This document shows, piece after piece, positions 51,389 to 63,753 of a stretch of DNA of 64,000 nucleotides. The translations under genes and the position numbers were made by a program. The stretch spans positions 35,039,992 through 35,103,991 of the forward strand of contig CM055907.1 of NCBI GenBank assembly GCA_029582155.1. The letters run 5' to 3'. Below the pieces are notes generated by a model that ran no database searches, was not told the DNA's origin, and worked only from the letters and a program-made list of their open reading frames with translations. The stretch is from Panopea generosa (lineage: Eukaryota > Mollusca > Bivalvia > Adapedonta > Hiatellidae). Numbering within the stretch: the first letter of the stretch is position 1; the number at the start of each line of letters is the position of its first letter.

Positions 51389-51768
51389 GGTAGGTAGGTA
51401 GGTAGGTAGGTAGGTAGGTAGGTAGGTAGGTAGGTAGGTAGGTAGGTAGGTAGGTAGGTAGGTAGGTAGGTAGGTAGGTAGGTAGGTAGGTAGGTAGGTA
51501 GGTAGGTAGGTAGGTAGGTAGGTAGGTAGGTAGGTAGGTAGGTAGGTAGGTAGGTAGGTAGGTAGGTAGGTAGGTAGGTAGGTAGGTAGGTAGGTAGGTA
51601 GGTAGGTAGGTAGGTAGGTAGGTAGGTAGGTAGGTAGGTAGGTAGGTAGGTAGGTAGGTAGGTAGGTAGGTAGGTAGGTAGGTAGGTAGGTAGGTAGGTA
51701 GGTAGGTAAGTAAGTACGTACGTACGTACGTACGTAAGTACGTAAGTAAGTAAGTAAGTAAGTAAGTA
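51346..51768. repeat. (GTAA)/(GTAG)n microsatellite, unit 2
   Basis: It starts with about ten GTAA units, then about 80 GTAG units (51387-51708), then GTAA/CGTA as in unit 1. The flanks are nearly identical to unit 1, so the GTAG block expanded after, or differs between, the copies. Confidence 0.93.
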
Positions 51769-54700
51769 ATTAAGTTTTTTCTTTATTTAAAGAGGGTAAC
51801 TCAATTGGTAAACCAATCTTGCTTGAGGCCCTCGTATAAACAAAAAAGTACATATACATTTTCGAAAAGATTGAAAATAACTTTCATTCATCTGTTGCAT
51901 ATATCACACATTATAGATTAACAAAATTCTCAGAACATGCTCCTGATTATACAACTCTCATTTACACACACTCTCGCTCTTTATATTCATATAAAGAACA
52001 TATTTCAATTTATATACACATGCAATTGTACATGATAATTTAAATATAATAGAGGAAAAACAACACAAAAATAATAAACTCGATAGAAACAAAACCAAAA
52101 ATCATTATTTTTTTTTACAAAAACTAATAACGGTATGGTATTTATTAAGCATATGGCTGTTGGAGGTACATGTTTTTCTGATTTCAATTTCCTTTTATCC
52201 AAATCAAACAATTACTTGCAAAACATTTAACGAACACGCGTTTCTTATATTAAGTGGTATAATATTCCAAATAATTGCACCCGAATATGATAGACTACCT
52301 TTAAACAGTTCTATTCTAGGTTTCGGAATAAAACCATTTTTATTTGAACTTGAAGCCTTGAACGCAACATAATGGATGTATTATTAATTGACTCACCGGA
52401 GATGAATAGTTCACATAAATATGGCGGAGTTGTATCATTTGCTATGTTATACATGAGTTTTGCCGTTTGTAGAAAAAACAGTTTGATCGATAGATTTAAT
52501 ATTCAGTCTTTCGAATGAAATATAAAGACTTCCATATTCATTTCCTAAAATATATTTGCATGCTCGCCTCTGCAATTTAATAAACTTATTTATATTTTTA
52601 TTTGAAGTATCCCCAAACTGTACAACAATAATTGAAATTAGGTTGTATGTATGCTTTGTAATATAACGTTCTATGGTTGATAGAAAGATAATCTTTTACC
52701 TTTGATAAAAGCCAGATATATGATGATTTTATTTTTGAGAGAGATTGAAAATGTTTATTCCATAGCATGCAATCGTCAATAAATATTCCAAGAATTTTAT
52801 CGCCTTTTGTAGTAGTGTTGTACGTAAGTTGTAAATTGATTTGATTTAAATGCTGTCGTTTCTAACGAGAGGTGATTAACATTACTTTTGTTTTGTCAGT
52901 ATTCAATACCATACCATTTTGAATGCACCAAATATAAAGACGATTAATTGAAGTTTGCAAGTTACCTTTTAAAATATCTATATTTGTTTGTATGCCATAT
53001 AACGTTGTGTTGTCTGCATATAAGTTAGTTGTTGAAACGTTATTTATAAACAACGGTAAATCATTTATGACAAGTAAAAATAACAATGAACCTAAAATAG
53101 AACCCTGTGGAACCCCTGATGTTATACAATTGTTTTTTAAAGTTGTTGAATTTTTAGACACAACTTGACCTCTGTTTGTATGGTAAGATTTCATCCATAT
53201 CAAAAAACGATCACTACATTTATAGCACTTTAGTTTTGCTAGTAAAATAGTATGACTTACGAGATCAAAGGCCTTCCGAAAATCGACCATGACAGCCCCA
53301 ACTAACTTGTCATCATTATTTGCCGTTAGTCATTTATCAATTTTACAAATTAATGCAAACTCAGTTATATGGCCTTCCCTAAAACCACTTTGTGTTTTAT
53401 GCAATAAGTTATATTTATTAATAAATGTCATCAAATTAATATGAATAATTTTCTCTATAACTTTTGATAATGTTTGCAAAATAGATATAGGACGATAATT
53501 ATTTACGTCATCCTTTCGGCCGCTTTTGTAGAATGGTTTTATCTTTGCCTGTTTCCATATATGTGGAAATATTCCATCTCGCAGACTCTTATTTACAATA
53601 AACATAATACTTTCAAATATAATAGGGGATGCTAGTTTTAACAACCTTAGACCAATGCCATCTAATCCTGTGGCTTTGGATATATCTTAATTAGATAAAT
53701 ATTTTGAAACAAAAGTTAATTTCATATCTGGGCCGTCAAAAAAATATGTTTTGAGGCATATTTGAGCTGAAAAAAAGTGTTAAGTAAATCAAAATTTGAA
53801 TGCTCTATCGGACCCTTTAATTTCGAAGCTATGTTTACAAAATATTCATTACATATTTTAGCCATATATAAATCATTAGAGATACAATTTTCATTTGTTT
53901 ATATCCCAAGAATTTGAATATTATCAGAGCTTTTAGCCGTGCCGAATTCTTTAAACAACTTCCATATTGACCGTGGATCATCTTTTCCCGGTTCTATTTT
54001 TGTACTATGCTATTTTTTCTGTGCATCGTGTATCATTTGTGAAACATTATTTCGTTCTGCTTTGTATTTATCTATATCCCCGTTTATTTTGTATTTATTT
54101 CTAACCTTCATGCTGTCTAAAATGCTAGTACTTATCAAGTCTGGTTGTTTGTAATGCTTTGTTCTATGTTTCTTTATGGGGGCATGTTTGTCTACTACAT
54201 TTAAGAATAAATTGATCCAATGTTCTAGCATGTCATCAACATTTGTATAATTATTTATAGTTTCTCGTTTGATTTCCCTTAGGTCGTTTAAGAAGTTAAA
54301 TTCGTTTTACAAGATCTATAAGTAATGAAACGTGATAATTTTTCGTCCGGATACAGTTAAGCTTACGGTTACACAATATCGCGTAGTGATCACTTAAAGA
54401 TAATTTTTTAACAAACACGTTCGAAATATTGTCTTCCCGGTTACCATTAATATGATCAATAAGTGTACTTGACTGAACAGTTTCCTTAGTTGGGGATAAG
54501 AATAATTGGCTTTAACCTAGAGAAGAAACAAAATTACTCCAATCGTTGTTTATAACAGTATTCAAAAGATTTTTTATTAATATCGCCTAATATAAAGATT
54601 ACATTATTGTCCTTTGATGCATTATCAATAAAACCTTCAAATCTATCATTCCAATCAATTTTAGAATTTTGGGGACTGTAAATTGTGCCTACAATGAATG

Positions 54701-54840
54701 ATTTCATAAGAATAGTATGCATGAATTGGCAGTATATAATCTAGCACTCACCTAATAAGATTAAAATAAATTTAAATAAATTTATCGTTAAGATGACTTC
54801 TATATCGATGTTGTTATATCGTACATTTATTACTAAACCG
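51769..54840 (-). mobile_element. Non-LTR retrotransposon (CR1/L2/Jockey-like LINE), degenerate
   Basis: Minus strand, 5' to 3': endonuclease pieces (IVGTIYSPQNS, FILGDIN near 54590; TLIDHI and LSDHYAI near 54440-54380), a linker (54231-54010), RT N-terminal part (YRPISILQTLSKVIEK, 53644-53330), RT palm (MVDFRKAFDLVSH, SGVPQGSILG, YADN; 53290-52862), and a 3' UTR ending ...aaaaaacttaattacttac into a TTAC array. The 5' part is at or near 54840, where a CTGC/CTGT array begins. Several frameshifts and stops are present, so it is inactive. Such LINEs often end in short tandem repeats. Confidence 0.85.
52862..53690 (-). pseudogene. LINE reverse transcriptase domain, inactivated
   Basis: The two open stretches (53644-53330 and 53290-52862) are one frame split by a single TGA at about 53327, where the family normally has Trp (ICKIDK-stop-LTANNDDKLVGAVM). 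The first catalytic Asp block (VDFRKAFDLVSH) is kept, but the second motif reads YADN in place of YADD and GSILGP has become GSILGS. Loss of the second Asp means the enzyme could not work even without the stop. No zinc tail is seen in frame. Confidence 0.85.
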
Positions 54841-54847
54841 TATCCAA

Positions 54848-55080
<233 letters not shown>

Positions 55081-56400
55081 CCAGGGTACTTTATGGGATG
55101 AGTTGTTAGCACAGAATGCCATTGTGGGTTGAATTGGAAATGTGAGGTTAGACATTTGTATTCATTTTTAACACATTTTTCTTTAACTTTTTTAATCGAC
55201 CGAACCCTATATAAGGGCCAGTTAAGAAATTGACTCTGGGCGCTGCAATATTGAAACGTCACGATCACGTGGTAAAAACACGTCATTCAGCACATGGAGG
55301 CCGCCATTGTTTTTCTAAACAGTGCATTATGGGAATGTACAAACCGGTGTTGATATTAAAACTTGGTCAGGTTCCGCTGTTCTGACCACTTTCCGGCTAA
55401 AAGGAAAACTTTAATGCGACCGAACCCATTACAAAATTGAACAGCTACAGTTGTTTATTTTACTCGATACAACAGAAATATAACGATAGTTAACCCCGTG
55501 TGACATATTTGCAGCTCGTCGTCAGAATCAGATATATCGCCAAACATACACCAGTTTTGGAAAAATAGTAATTTTTAACTGTTGTTTTTCAAAAATAATA
55601 TATCCACAAATTAATTTAAAATATGTATACGAATTATTTAAAATATATCATGATCACAGTAGTAAATTATATCAAACATGGCAGTAAGTACGTTAGACAA
55701 TATATATGGTAAGTTTCTTTTTAAATATACAAATGGCAAAACATAATGATTGAGATCAGTTCATTTAAACATCAAAGTTACTTTCAGGCACACCACATAT
55801 GCATTTCCCCTGCAGCCGGGAATTCGCTGTGCCAGCCGGAACCTTGTCGGGATTTGATATCACCCGTGTATTTAGTACCCTGTACAAGGAACCAAACAGT
55901 AAACTTACACATTCATTCACTTTATTGCCACATCTTTTATAAGACCTAACCATTAGATGCTTTTTAAAAGCAGCCAAATTGTTTTACCAATTTTCATTTC
56001 TTTTTTAGTGTCGAAAATTAATAACACCGTGAAAATACAATTGAAATACAGTCTCATATTCTTTACTCATTAATTGAAATACAGCTGTAATTCTTTTTTC
56101 ACGCTAACGAAATATACGACATGGGGACCAATTACTGAACCTGCATGTTAACATACGACATCATTTCGGTAACTAACGGTTATATATATTCAGATAAAAG
56201 GGAGTTAACTTGTTATTTTGTGTTATGGTTTCCTGTCTACCAGAGTTCCTGTTCGTCTGAAAGTTTACGAGCCTGCAAAATTTGTTCGATATCGATGTTT
56301 TGTGATTTGTTCGTAATATAGTTACATTAATTAAAGACAATCAGACGGCTATTGTGATCGTTGCATGGTGAAACATAATACGTTTGCAATTCATTCATTT
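55081..56400. other. Region without recognised gene
   Basis: Contains CGACCGAACCC as a direct pair (about 55198 and 55418), a CACGTG box near 55268 and GGCCGCCATTG near 55290. The 60-70-codon frames here show no family signature. Confidence 0.4.
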
Positions 56401-56776
56401 ATTCAATCACATTCATTCATTCTTTACTCAGAGAAATACATTTTTGCCAATTACGTTGATTTTGGGGTAATTTTTCATTCATTCATTCATTTTTTCATTC
56501 ATTCAATTTATTATTCATTCATTTATTCATTCATTCATTCATTCATACACAACCTTAGCGATTGACATTTTCACAAAATACTTTGATTGGGAGGTTTGTC
56601 ATTTATTATTTTATTTATTCATTCAGTGAGTGGGTGAATGAGTGAATGGGTGAATAAGTGGTTGAGTGATTGATTGATTGGATTGATTGATTGAGTGAGT
56701 GAGTGAGTGAGTGAGTGAGTGAGTGAGAGAGAGAGTGAGTGAGTGAGTGAGTGAGTGAGTGAGTGAGTGAGTGAGT

Positions 56777-56819
<43 letters not shown>

Positions 56820-57305
56820 TGAGTGAGTGAGTGAGTGAGTGAGTGAGTGAGTGAGTGAGAGAGAGTGAATGAGTGAGTGAGTGAGTGAGTGAGTGAGTGA
56901 GTGAGTGAGTGAGTGAGTGAGTGAGTGAGTGAGTGAGTGAGTGAGTGAGTGAGTGAGTGAGTGAGTGAGTGAGTGAGAGAGTGAGTGAGTGAATGAGTGA
57001 GTGAGTTATGAGTGAGTGAGTGAGTGAGTGAGTTATGAGTGAGTAAGTGAGTGGGTGGGTCGGTCGGTCGGTCGGTCGGTCGGTCGGTCGGTCGGTCGGT
57101 CAGTCGGTCGGTCGGTCGGTCGGTCGGTCGGTCAGACAGCTAGTTAGTCAGACAGTGAATGAAAGAGTCAGTGAATGAAAGAGTCAGTGAAAGAGTCAGT
57201 GAAAGAGTCAGTGAAAGAGTCAGTCAATCAGTCAGCCAGTCAGTCAGTCAGTCAGTCAGTCAGTCAGTCAGTCAGTCAGTCAGTCAGTCAGTCAGTCAGT
57301 CAGCA
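56390..57305. repeat. Compound tetranucleotide block: CATT, GTGA/GA, GTCG and CAGT arrays
   Basis: Interrupted (CATT)n at about 56390-56550, then (GTGA)n with (GA)n inserts (56689-57047), (GTCG)n (57056-57132), GTCAGTGAAAGA repeats (57133-57218) and (CAGT)n (57219-57305). Almost 0.9 kb in all. No gene. Confidence 0.95.
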
Positions 57306-57744
57306 GGACTTCATAATTTTCATAATTATCAACTAAAATATTATGGGAGACAGATTCACAAAAGCTGTAAGCTTTCTTCTGAATCCCTTTCATAATTGTA
57401 TACACATGTGTTAACTAATATGTGATATTTTCAATGTAATTGTATACTATTTGTGAATAAAATATGTTTAAACTTAAAACTAAGAATAAAATTTCCTATT
57501 ACATCCATGTATGGTCTTATTATTACAAAATACATAAACAATGGACTGAAATTAATTATCACATAAATACTTTAATGCTGACATACATATCACAGGACAG
57601 AATTGAAATACTTTGCAGAAATATAAATATTGACAACATTATAATTATTGAAAAATAAAATATACTTGCTCTATACATTACTGTCAATAATCTAACTGAC
57701 ATTGTATTAAAGGATTAAATATCATTTTTCAATGGTTAATATTT

Positions 57745-58150
57745 ATAAATGTTTTTGTCTATACAGAATCTTAAACTTAAAATTATTTTTAACAATATTA
57801 TAAACAATAGATGTGGCAGAGATATCATTATCCAGAGACTCCATAGTGTGTCCATTACAATGTACATTGAAACTATCAACCATTGATAACTTCCTCTTTA
57901 CAAATGCATTTAGTATTATCAAGATACAACGATAACTTATTGCTAACTACCATTTCTAACAATTGTTTAGGTCCTCGCCAAGTACAGTTTCAATAACATC
58001 TGGATCTAGATGCGAGATACGGATTGCACTATCATCTTCACATAAATATATTAATTTACATTTTTAATATACATTTTGTACGTTTGCCGACATTTATGTC
58101 TTTGACATACCATACAAAAGCAATAAACCCAGTTTATTTTCTTGAATTCA
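57745..58150 (-). pseudogene. LINE reverse-transcriptase relic, 3' part
   Basis: Minus strand: a palm-like stretch (FIAFVWYVKDIN), then CEDDSAIRISHLDPDVIETV where LINEs have YADDSAI, then NKLSLYLDNTKC, a frameshift, KRKLSMVDSFNVHCNGHTME and ATSIVYNIVKNNFKFKILYR. The order and spacing match the RT palm/thumb of Jockey/CR1-like LINEs, with a short deletion and several breaks. Downstream the minus strand runs about 440 bp to the (ACTG)n array, a likely 3' end tail. Confidence 0.7.
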
Positions 58151-58505
58151 TAATCAGTGACAGTAGTAACAAATGATTTGATTTTGAGCTAAATCGATGG
58201 AGCCATTTTCTGTTGCCATGGGGAAAAACTGAATAATCAAGACACATAATTATAAGCCACTTATGTAAACAGCTATAGATGTAATTATTTCCCTTTCTTT
58301 CATTTGAGAAAACATGCTTTATGCGTCATGTTACTGGTGGTTATCATAATGCAACTCTCTCTCTCTAGTTTCAATTCAGTTATTCATTCATTCATTTGTT
58401 CATTCATTCTTTCGTTCATTCAATTATTTATCTGTTCGCATTAACAGGTCAAATTTCCTAACGATACAAGACTATATTTGGTAAATCGGCCAAAACTGAG
58501 TATAT

Positions 58506-58945
58506 AAATATAACTATGACCAAGTGACCCGAATCATGTGATACAGCTATCATATGTCCATAGTGCTATGACCAAGTGACCCGAATCATGTGATACAGCT
58601 ATCATATGTCCATAGTGCTATGACCAAGTGACCCGAATCATGTGATACAGCTATCATATGTCCATAGTGCTATGACCAAGTGACCCGAATCATGTGATAC
58701 AGCTATCATATGTCCATAGTATTATGATCAAGTGACCCGAATCATGTGATACAGCTATCATATGTCCATAGTACTATGACCAAGTGACCCGAATCATGTG
58801 ATACAGCTATCATATGTCCATAGTGCTATGACCAAGTGACCCGAATCATGGGATACAGCTATCATATGTCCATAGTACTATGACCAAGTGACCCGAATCA
58901 TGTGATACAGCTATCATATGTCCATAGTACTATGACCAAGTGACC
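58506..58945. repeat. 52-bp minisatellite, about eight units, nearly identical
   Basis: Unit CTATGACCAAGTGACCCGAA then TCATGTGATACAGCTATCAT-ATGTCCATAGTG; starts are 52 bp apart (58566, 58618 and on). Copies differ at one or two bases, so expansion was recent. Confidence 0.95.
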
Positions 58946-59059
58946 ACGTGTATTTAACTCCCAAACCAGCTTCTGTCTTAGTTTGTTCACTTTTTTTTAA
59001 TCTCCAAGCTATACATTGAGTGTTAGTTTGATACCTTTCCATTGTCATCAATTATAGAA

Positions 59060-59640
59060 AACACCCGGCTCTGTTTGCTCAGTCGTTGTGCGACTGCCTA
59101 TGATTTATAGATAAACACCCGGCTTGGTTTGCTCAGTCGTTGTGCGACTGCCTATCAGTTATAGATAAACACCCGGCTCGGTTTGCTCAGTCGTTGTGCG
59201 ACTTCCTATCAATTATAGATAAACACCCGCTCGGTTCGTCAGTCGTTGTGCGACTGCCTATCAATTATAGATAAACACCCGACTCGGTTTGCTCAGTCGT
59301 TGTGTGACTGCCTATCAGTTATAGATAAACACCGGCTCGGTTTGCTCAGTCGTTGTGTGACTGCCTATCAATTATAGATAAACCCGGCTCGGTTTGCTCA
59401 GTCGTTGTGTGACTGCCTATCAGTTATAGATAAACACCCGGCTCGGTTTGCTCAGTCGTTGTGTGACTGCCTATCAATTATAGATAAAACCCGGCTCGGT
59501 TTTCTCAGTCGTTGTGTGACTGCCTATCAATTATAGATAAACACCCGGCTCGGTTTGCTCAGTCGTGGTGTGACTGCCTTTCAATTATAGATAAACACCC
59601 GGCTCGGTTTGCTTAGTCGTTGTGTGACTGCCTATCAATT
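59060..59640 (+). repeat. 54-bp minisatellite made of a tRNA-like SINE 5' half
   Basis: The unit AAACACCCGGCTCGGTTTGC continues TCAGTCGTTGTGCGACTGCC-TATCAATTATAGAT; about 11 copies with small indels. Each holds TTGCTCAGTCG, which fits the pol III A-box at 10 of 11 places, and CAGTCG-TTGTG-CGACTG, a 6-bp hairpin. Later units change CGACTG to TGACTG, so one stem pair becomes G-T. The last unit runs directly into a B-box and a SINE body. Confidence 0.85.
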
Positions 59641-59850
59641 CAGTGATCGTGGGTTATAATTCCAACCCGGTCACATTTCGTGATGATATACGACACGGTT
59701 TCTCATTGCCATTTGTCCCTCACTGTTGATTCAAGTGAGAAAATTGTCAGCTACTTATATGGAAGAATATAACTGGTTAACATTCCAGGGTTAGATGAAC
59801 TGGTCGACTGTTAAAATGACGCTTAATATCTAAACAAAACAAACACGATA
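59585..59850 (+). mobile_element. tRNA-headed SINE at the end of the 54-bp array
   Basis: The A-box-like TTGCTTAGTCGTTGTG is followed about 40 nt later by GTGGGTTATAATTCCAACCC (T-arm-like B-box). A tail with CTACTTATATGGAAGAATAT-AACTGGTT resembles the family near 36.6 kb, and it ends in GACGCTTAATATCTAAAC-AAAACAAAC. This places the array inside a SINE. Confidence 0.6.
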
Positions 59851-60239
59851 GATAACGAACTTTTATTTCGGTTACTCATTTAATATAGTAAGCTACTGAT
59901 TGATATCATTCTGCTATACAATTAAACAAACTCCTTTGTCGTAGTGGTAACAAACACTCTTTCAGGTTAACTTTATCTGCAACTTTCTCTTTCTCTCACT
60001 CTTTAAAATATATCTGATTATATAGGTAATAATTCATGCTGTCAAATGCAAATTTGCATGTTGATATTTTAGAATTTCATAGTTAGCATTAATGTAAACA
60101 CCTTCACGTACATGTAGATGTATATTGTCCGTAAGGATTTGCCTGGCACTCATTAATTTTCGCCATTGTGTTCGGGCGTCTGTATACAAATATACACGTT
60201 GCTATAGTTAACATGAATGTAAACACCTGTATGTAGAAG

Positions 60240-61080
60240 TATACTTGACTTGACTTGACTTACTATATGACACCTTTCAGAGAAACTCGTCGTCGTAAGT
60301 ATTTCTTTACCCACGCACTTTGATCTGTGTCATTCTGGCGAGCAGGATAAGCTGATTAAGTAACCAGTGGACAGCATCGGCAGAGTCGCTACTTCTCCCG
60401 GTGCTGCACCACTGGCTGGATAAGACATTTATGTAGATAGGTCGCTTCTGGTCGCAGTCGATTGATGAAGATGAAGGTTTGGAAAAGTCGTTGTCTAGTT
60501 GTTGAAGTTGTCTTGTTGTTTAGTTGTTGAAGTAGTTTTAGTCTTGAAGGCTGTTGATTAAGGCTGGAATCCTGTTGTGGAGCTGAAGTCCATATGTGAG
60601 TGTTGCCATCATGCTGTATGTTGTACCGCTGGTTATTGGTCTCTTGTTGACATCAAAACAATCCTGTCTAGGGCCACTTTAAAAGCATAAAATAGATGAT
60701 ATTTTAAAATAGATGTCTCCACCAATCATCTAATGCAGAGACATCCGCCGCTTATGCGGTTTTAAAAACCGTTACTTCTTTCGTGTACAATACAAATATA
60801 CAATTTTCTCGAAGTTCACCCACTTTGAAGACTGGAGCGAAGTTTCATACGTCCTTCCATCTCGGCAGTCGCTTGTAGAGTGATGATGAAATTCGACCTT
60901 TCCAATTAACCTGACGTGGACTGTCAATGAAAAAAGTCGATAATCCAATCAGCGATCGATATTGTGTTCAGGGTCGCAATTTGCCTTAGATAAGCCAATG
61001 ATAGCTACATTGACTTGGTCAAACAACGTTGCGCGGTCAGTGGACATAGCGATAGTCGCTCTCGCTTAAGGTTAATTAGA
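60240..61080 (-). other. Unassigned GC-richer segment
   Basis: Less AT-rich than its surroundings, with CCAAT-type boxes in minus orientation near 61005 and 60943 and a TTGAC short repeat at its left edge (60243). On the minus strand a 32-codon frame begins MSYPASGAAPGEVATL (about 60434), and another frame contains QNDTDQSAWVKKYLRRRVSL (60350-60275). It could be a retroelement leader or a 5' exon. I recognise no family. Confidence 0.25.
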
Positions 61081-61084
61081 ACGA

Positions 61085-62180
61085 AACAAATCTCATGATC
61101 TGCATACACCGGTTGAAAAATGCCCATATCTACATGGTATATCCGTTAATTTATTGTTGTTGTCTGAACGTGAATCGTGATACTACTGTTGATAAACCGA
61201 TAAACGCGGTGACATACTGACCATGAATAATGAGTTCCAAGTCAATACTTCTTAATTAATTATATGCAAAATACATTTGCAGTATACACCAAACGCGTGA
61301 CAATACAACACTTAAATATAAGGGTATACAATATGCATATATATTAGTCAGTTTACCATATCTATTTGTCGAGGTTGTATAAATATGTTTTACATAAACG
61401 TATATATATTTACAAACAACATATCTATTTATGTCATTGAATAGAGTCACGTTTGGCGCCTCATACTGACCTAGCGCTTTTATGATTGTTGTTTTTTATA
61501 ATTATTTACGAATATGTTTCAAAAAGTATATCATTTTGGGGCTTAAATTTGATTGTAATGAATCTATGAAAGATAATTCAAACTTTAGTCGTATACTATT
61601 ATTAATATTTATTCAATATAGTGTAAGCAGTTAAATACGTAGCAGTGAGAACGTATCCGCGGTGCGTTATAAGCAGCAAGAACGGGACTCAAACGCAGTC
61701 TCGCTGACACTGAGAAGGACAGTTTGAATTGTTAACTGTCTGTGTAACGAATAACTGAAAAACCCGTTTCAGTTGCATTTTAATATTATAGGAACTCACG
61801 TAAACATGTGTTTTTCTTTTATTCGCCCCACTGATGAGAAACACCGAGGGAAGACCAACAGTGTGTGCACGTGTACTTCACCGCGTGTGATGTCGTGGCG
61901 CCTTTGTCATTGAAGGCTACGAATCATAATTGACTTTTTTTCTTATTCAAGGTCAACGGAGTCAAATGTAGCAAACGTTTAAAAGGCAGAAATTTACCTT
62001 AAAATTTGTTGTTATTTTGAAAATGTGTCTTTTATTTGTTAACGTTTGGGCAACATGTCATTATAACCAGAATCTAAATTTTAAAATGATCTGCTTATTT
62101 TATAGTGTATAAAGCAAATCATCATATGGTTATAGTAACAGCGGGGCCTCGTTTCTTTCTTGGACAAAAGCCAGCTCTTA
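61085..62180. other. 3' flank of the SLC22-like gene
   Basis: AT-rich, with only the poly(A) signal. The 64-codon frame at 61256-61450 has no features. Confidence 0.5.
62031..62036 (-). terminator. Poly(A) signal of the SLC22-like gene
   Basis: AATAAA on the minus strand, about 145 nt beyond the stop codon, a normal spacing for a short 3' UTR. Confidence 0.5.
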
Positions 62181-62339
62181 TCAAATTGAATGCTCTTTCT
62201 TTCTCATAGTTTCCAAGTCGTCTGCCATATTGTCGACTAACGTAGTATCCATAGTTTCAGTTACACAGATTGTCGCTACGATTGACAACAGTGACGTCAC
62301 GGCCACCATGAAATAAAGTATACCAGGCACCATCTCGCT
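62181..62339 (-). CDS. SLC22-like transporter, last coding exon
   Basis: The acceptor is ttttacag|AGCGAGATGG (phase 0) and the stop is at 62183-62181. It encodes SEMVPGILYFMVAVTSLLSI-VATICVTETMDTT..., then VDNMADDLETM. That is the last membrane helix followed by the 'PETxxxPLxDTIEDLE' tail typical of SLC22/MFS organic-ion carriers, here with TE in place of PE. It joins the exon at 63754 in phase 0. The protein should be a 12-helix plasma-membrane carrier; the substrate cannot be told. Confidence 0.8.
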   Translation of the reverse strand, partial: SEMVPGILYFMVAVTSLLSIVATICVTETMDTTLVDNMADDLETMRKKEHSI

Positions 62340-63753
62340 CTGTAAAATGTACAATATATGTAAATAGTACAATATATGTAATATGTGAATAGTACAATAT
62401 ATGTAAAGTTTTGATATTGTGTATGTTTACCCTTATGCTATGTTTACCCTAATTACATGTATATAAGTGTGACAAAAATATGTCAGCAGTTTTCATAATC
62501 ATGTATATCATCGGTACGTTGTATGACATAAAGTTCTTTTAATTGCTCTCCAGTTTACACAAGCAGACGAAAACAAAAATCAAGCAGATAATTGTTTATA
62601 AAGTTTATCTTCTAGTTTGCAAATAAATTTATATTGGTTTATAGCTTATATGTGTATACAATAAATAAGTTGTCTTACATACGCTAATTGTAATTGGCAG
62701 CAGAAACCTGCTTATTTAATGGAATCGGATAACTTCGAGCATTATCTAATGGAACAACACTAAGGATGTCCGGTTAACGTCATGTGACTTACACCACATA
62801 AGCAACAGATCGCCAGCTTTATGGCCAGTGATAATGAGCTGGATGAAGAAGGAGCTATGTTGAAGATGAATAAATAAGTATATAGTTTTCTTTTAATTTT
62901 GGCTGGACAGCAATGTCTCATTGGACCGAGTGTCGTAAATGAATGAGTGCTTTTCAAAACTGCAGTTTAAACCCAGAGTTGCAGAACCCTCTGATCAACG
63001 GTATGTTGGGTGCCATTGATTGTTTTATTGGGTGATGAAGCCGTTTCTAGACGTTCTGCAGGACTAGATTTATCTAGTTAAAACACAGTCCTAGACAACA
63101 GTCTTAAAATAAAGTTCAAGACTTAAGCCGAGTCTGTGTGTTGAGTGGAGAGTTTTCATGACCAGTTTTATTTATAAAACAAGACGCTTTTATTATTTAA
63201 ACATGGGCTGATTGTCTGTGATTTTTTCTTTGTCAAAAACGAACCATTGTCTATTCATTGTCATCCGACCATGAGGTAAAGTAGCTCGCGAATAAATATT
63301 TCACAATTTATATTTAAATCAAACAGCCCAAAGACATTTCCTGTATGTTTTATTAGTATATTTTATAATGTAACAATTATAACTTATAAAGAATCGCTTG
63401 AAATGACAGAAACTACAGCCGCTGGTTTAACTTAACCAGTCCATCAGGATAATGGATCATGCAATTACCCTAACGACACACCGGACAGGCTTCGGCAGTA
63501 TTCTATTCTCGAGTGACACAGACTGACCTCCAAGAGTTCAGGGAATCAGAAAATCAGAAACAATAACTAGACTGAGGGGTGTACTTTACAACATTTGTCC
63601 CTAAAGTGAATTTCCTTAATTGAACTAAAGTGACCGTATAAAATTGGCTCCCAAAGGATCACTTATAAATGACAGTTTCATTCTACAACATAGGTGAATT
63701 CGTTCGCAGGTCTATCCTTTTTAATTTATAATATGTGTAACGTCCATGCTTAC
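62340..63753 (-). other. Last intron of the SLC22-like gene
   Basis: 1.4-kb intron with consensus ends. It has a short tandem repeat of 'atatgtaaatagtacaat' type at about 62341-62405 next to the acceptor. Nothing else recognised. Confidence 0.7.

Larger units (their letters stand above)
47667..52161 (+). repeat. Tandem duplication, unit 2 (about 4495 bp)
   Basis: Second copy of the unit at 43346, offset 4321 bp. It matches through the satellite (to about 50080), the SINE, the SLC22 relic and the LINE end. It is longer only because the tetranucleotide array is 423 bp instead of 244 bp. After CATATGGCTGTTG (about 52161) the sequence runs on into the LINE body, so unit 2 is probably the original right boundary. 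Confidence 0.93.

Noticed and set aside
55190..55440. Bidirectional promoter with E-box and YY1-like motif
   Set aside because: Motifs are short and no exon is found on either side; could equally be a repeat with direct CGACCGAACCC copies.
57159..57395. Ser/Val/Gln-rich frame
   Set aside because: Translation of (CAGT)n and GTGAAAGA repeats.
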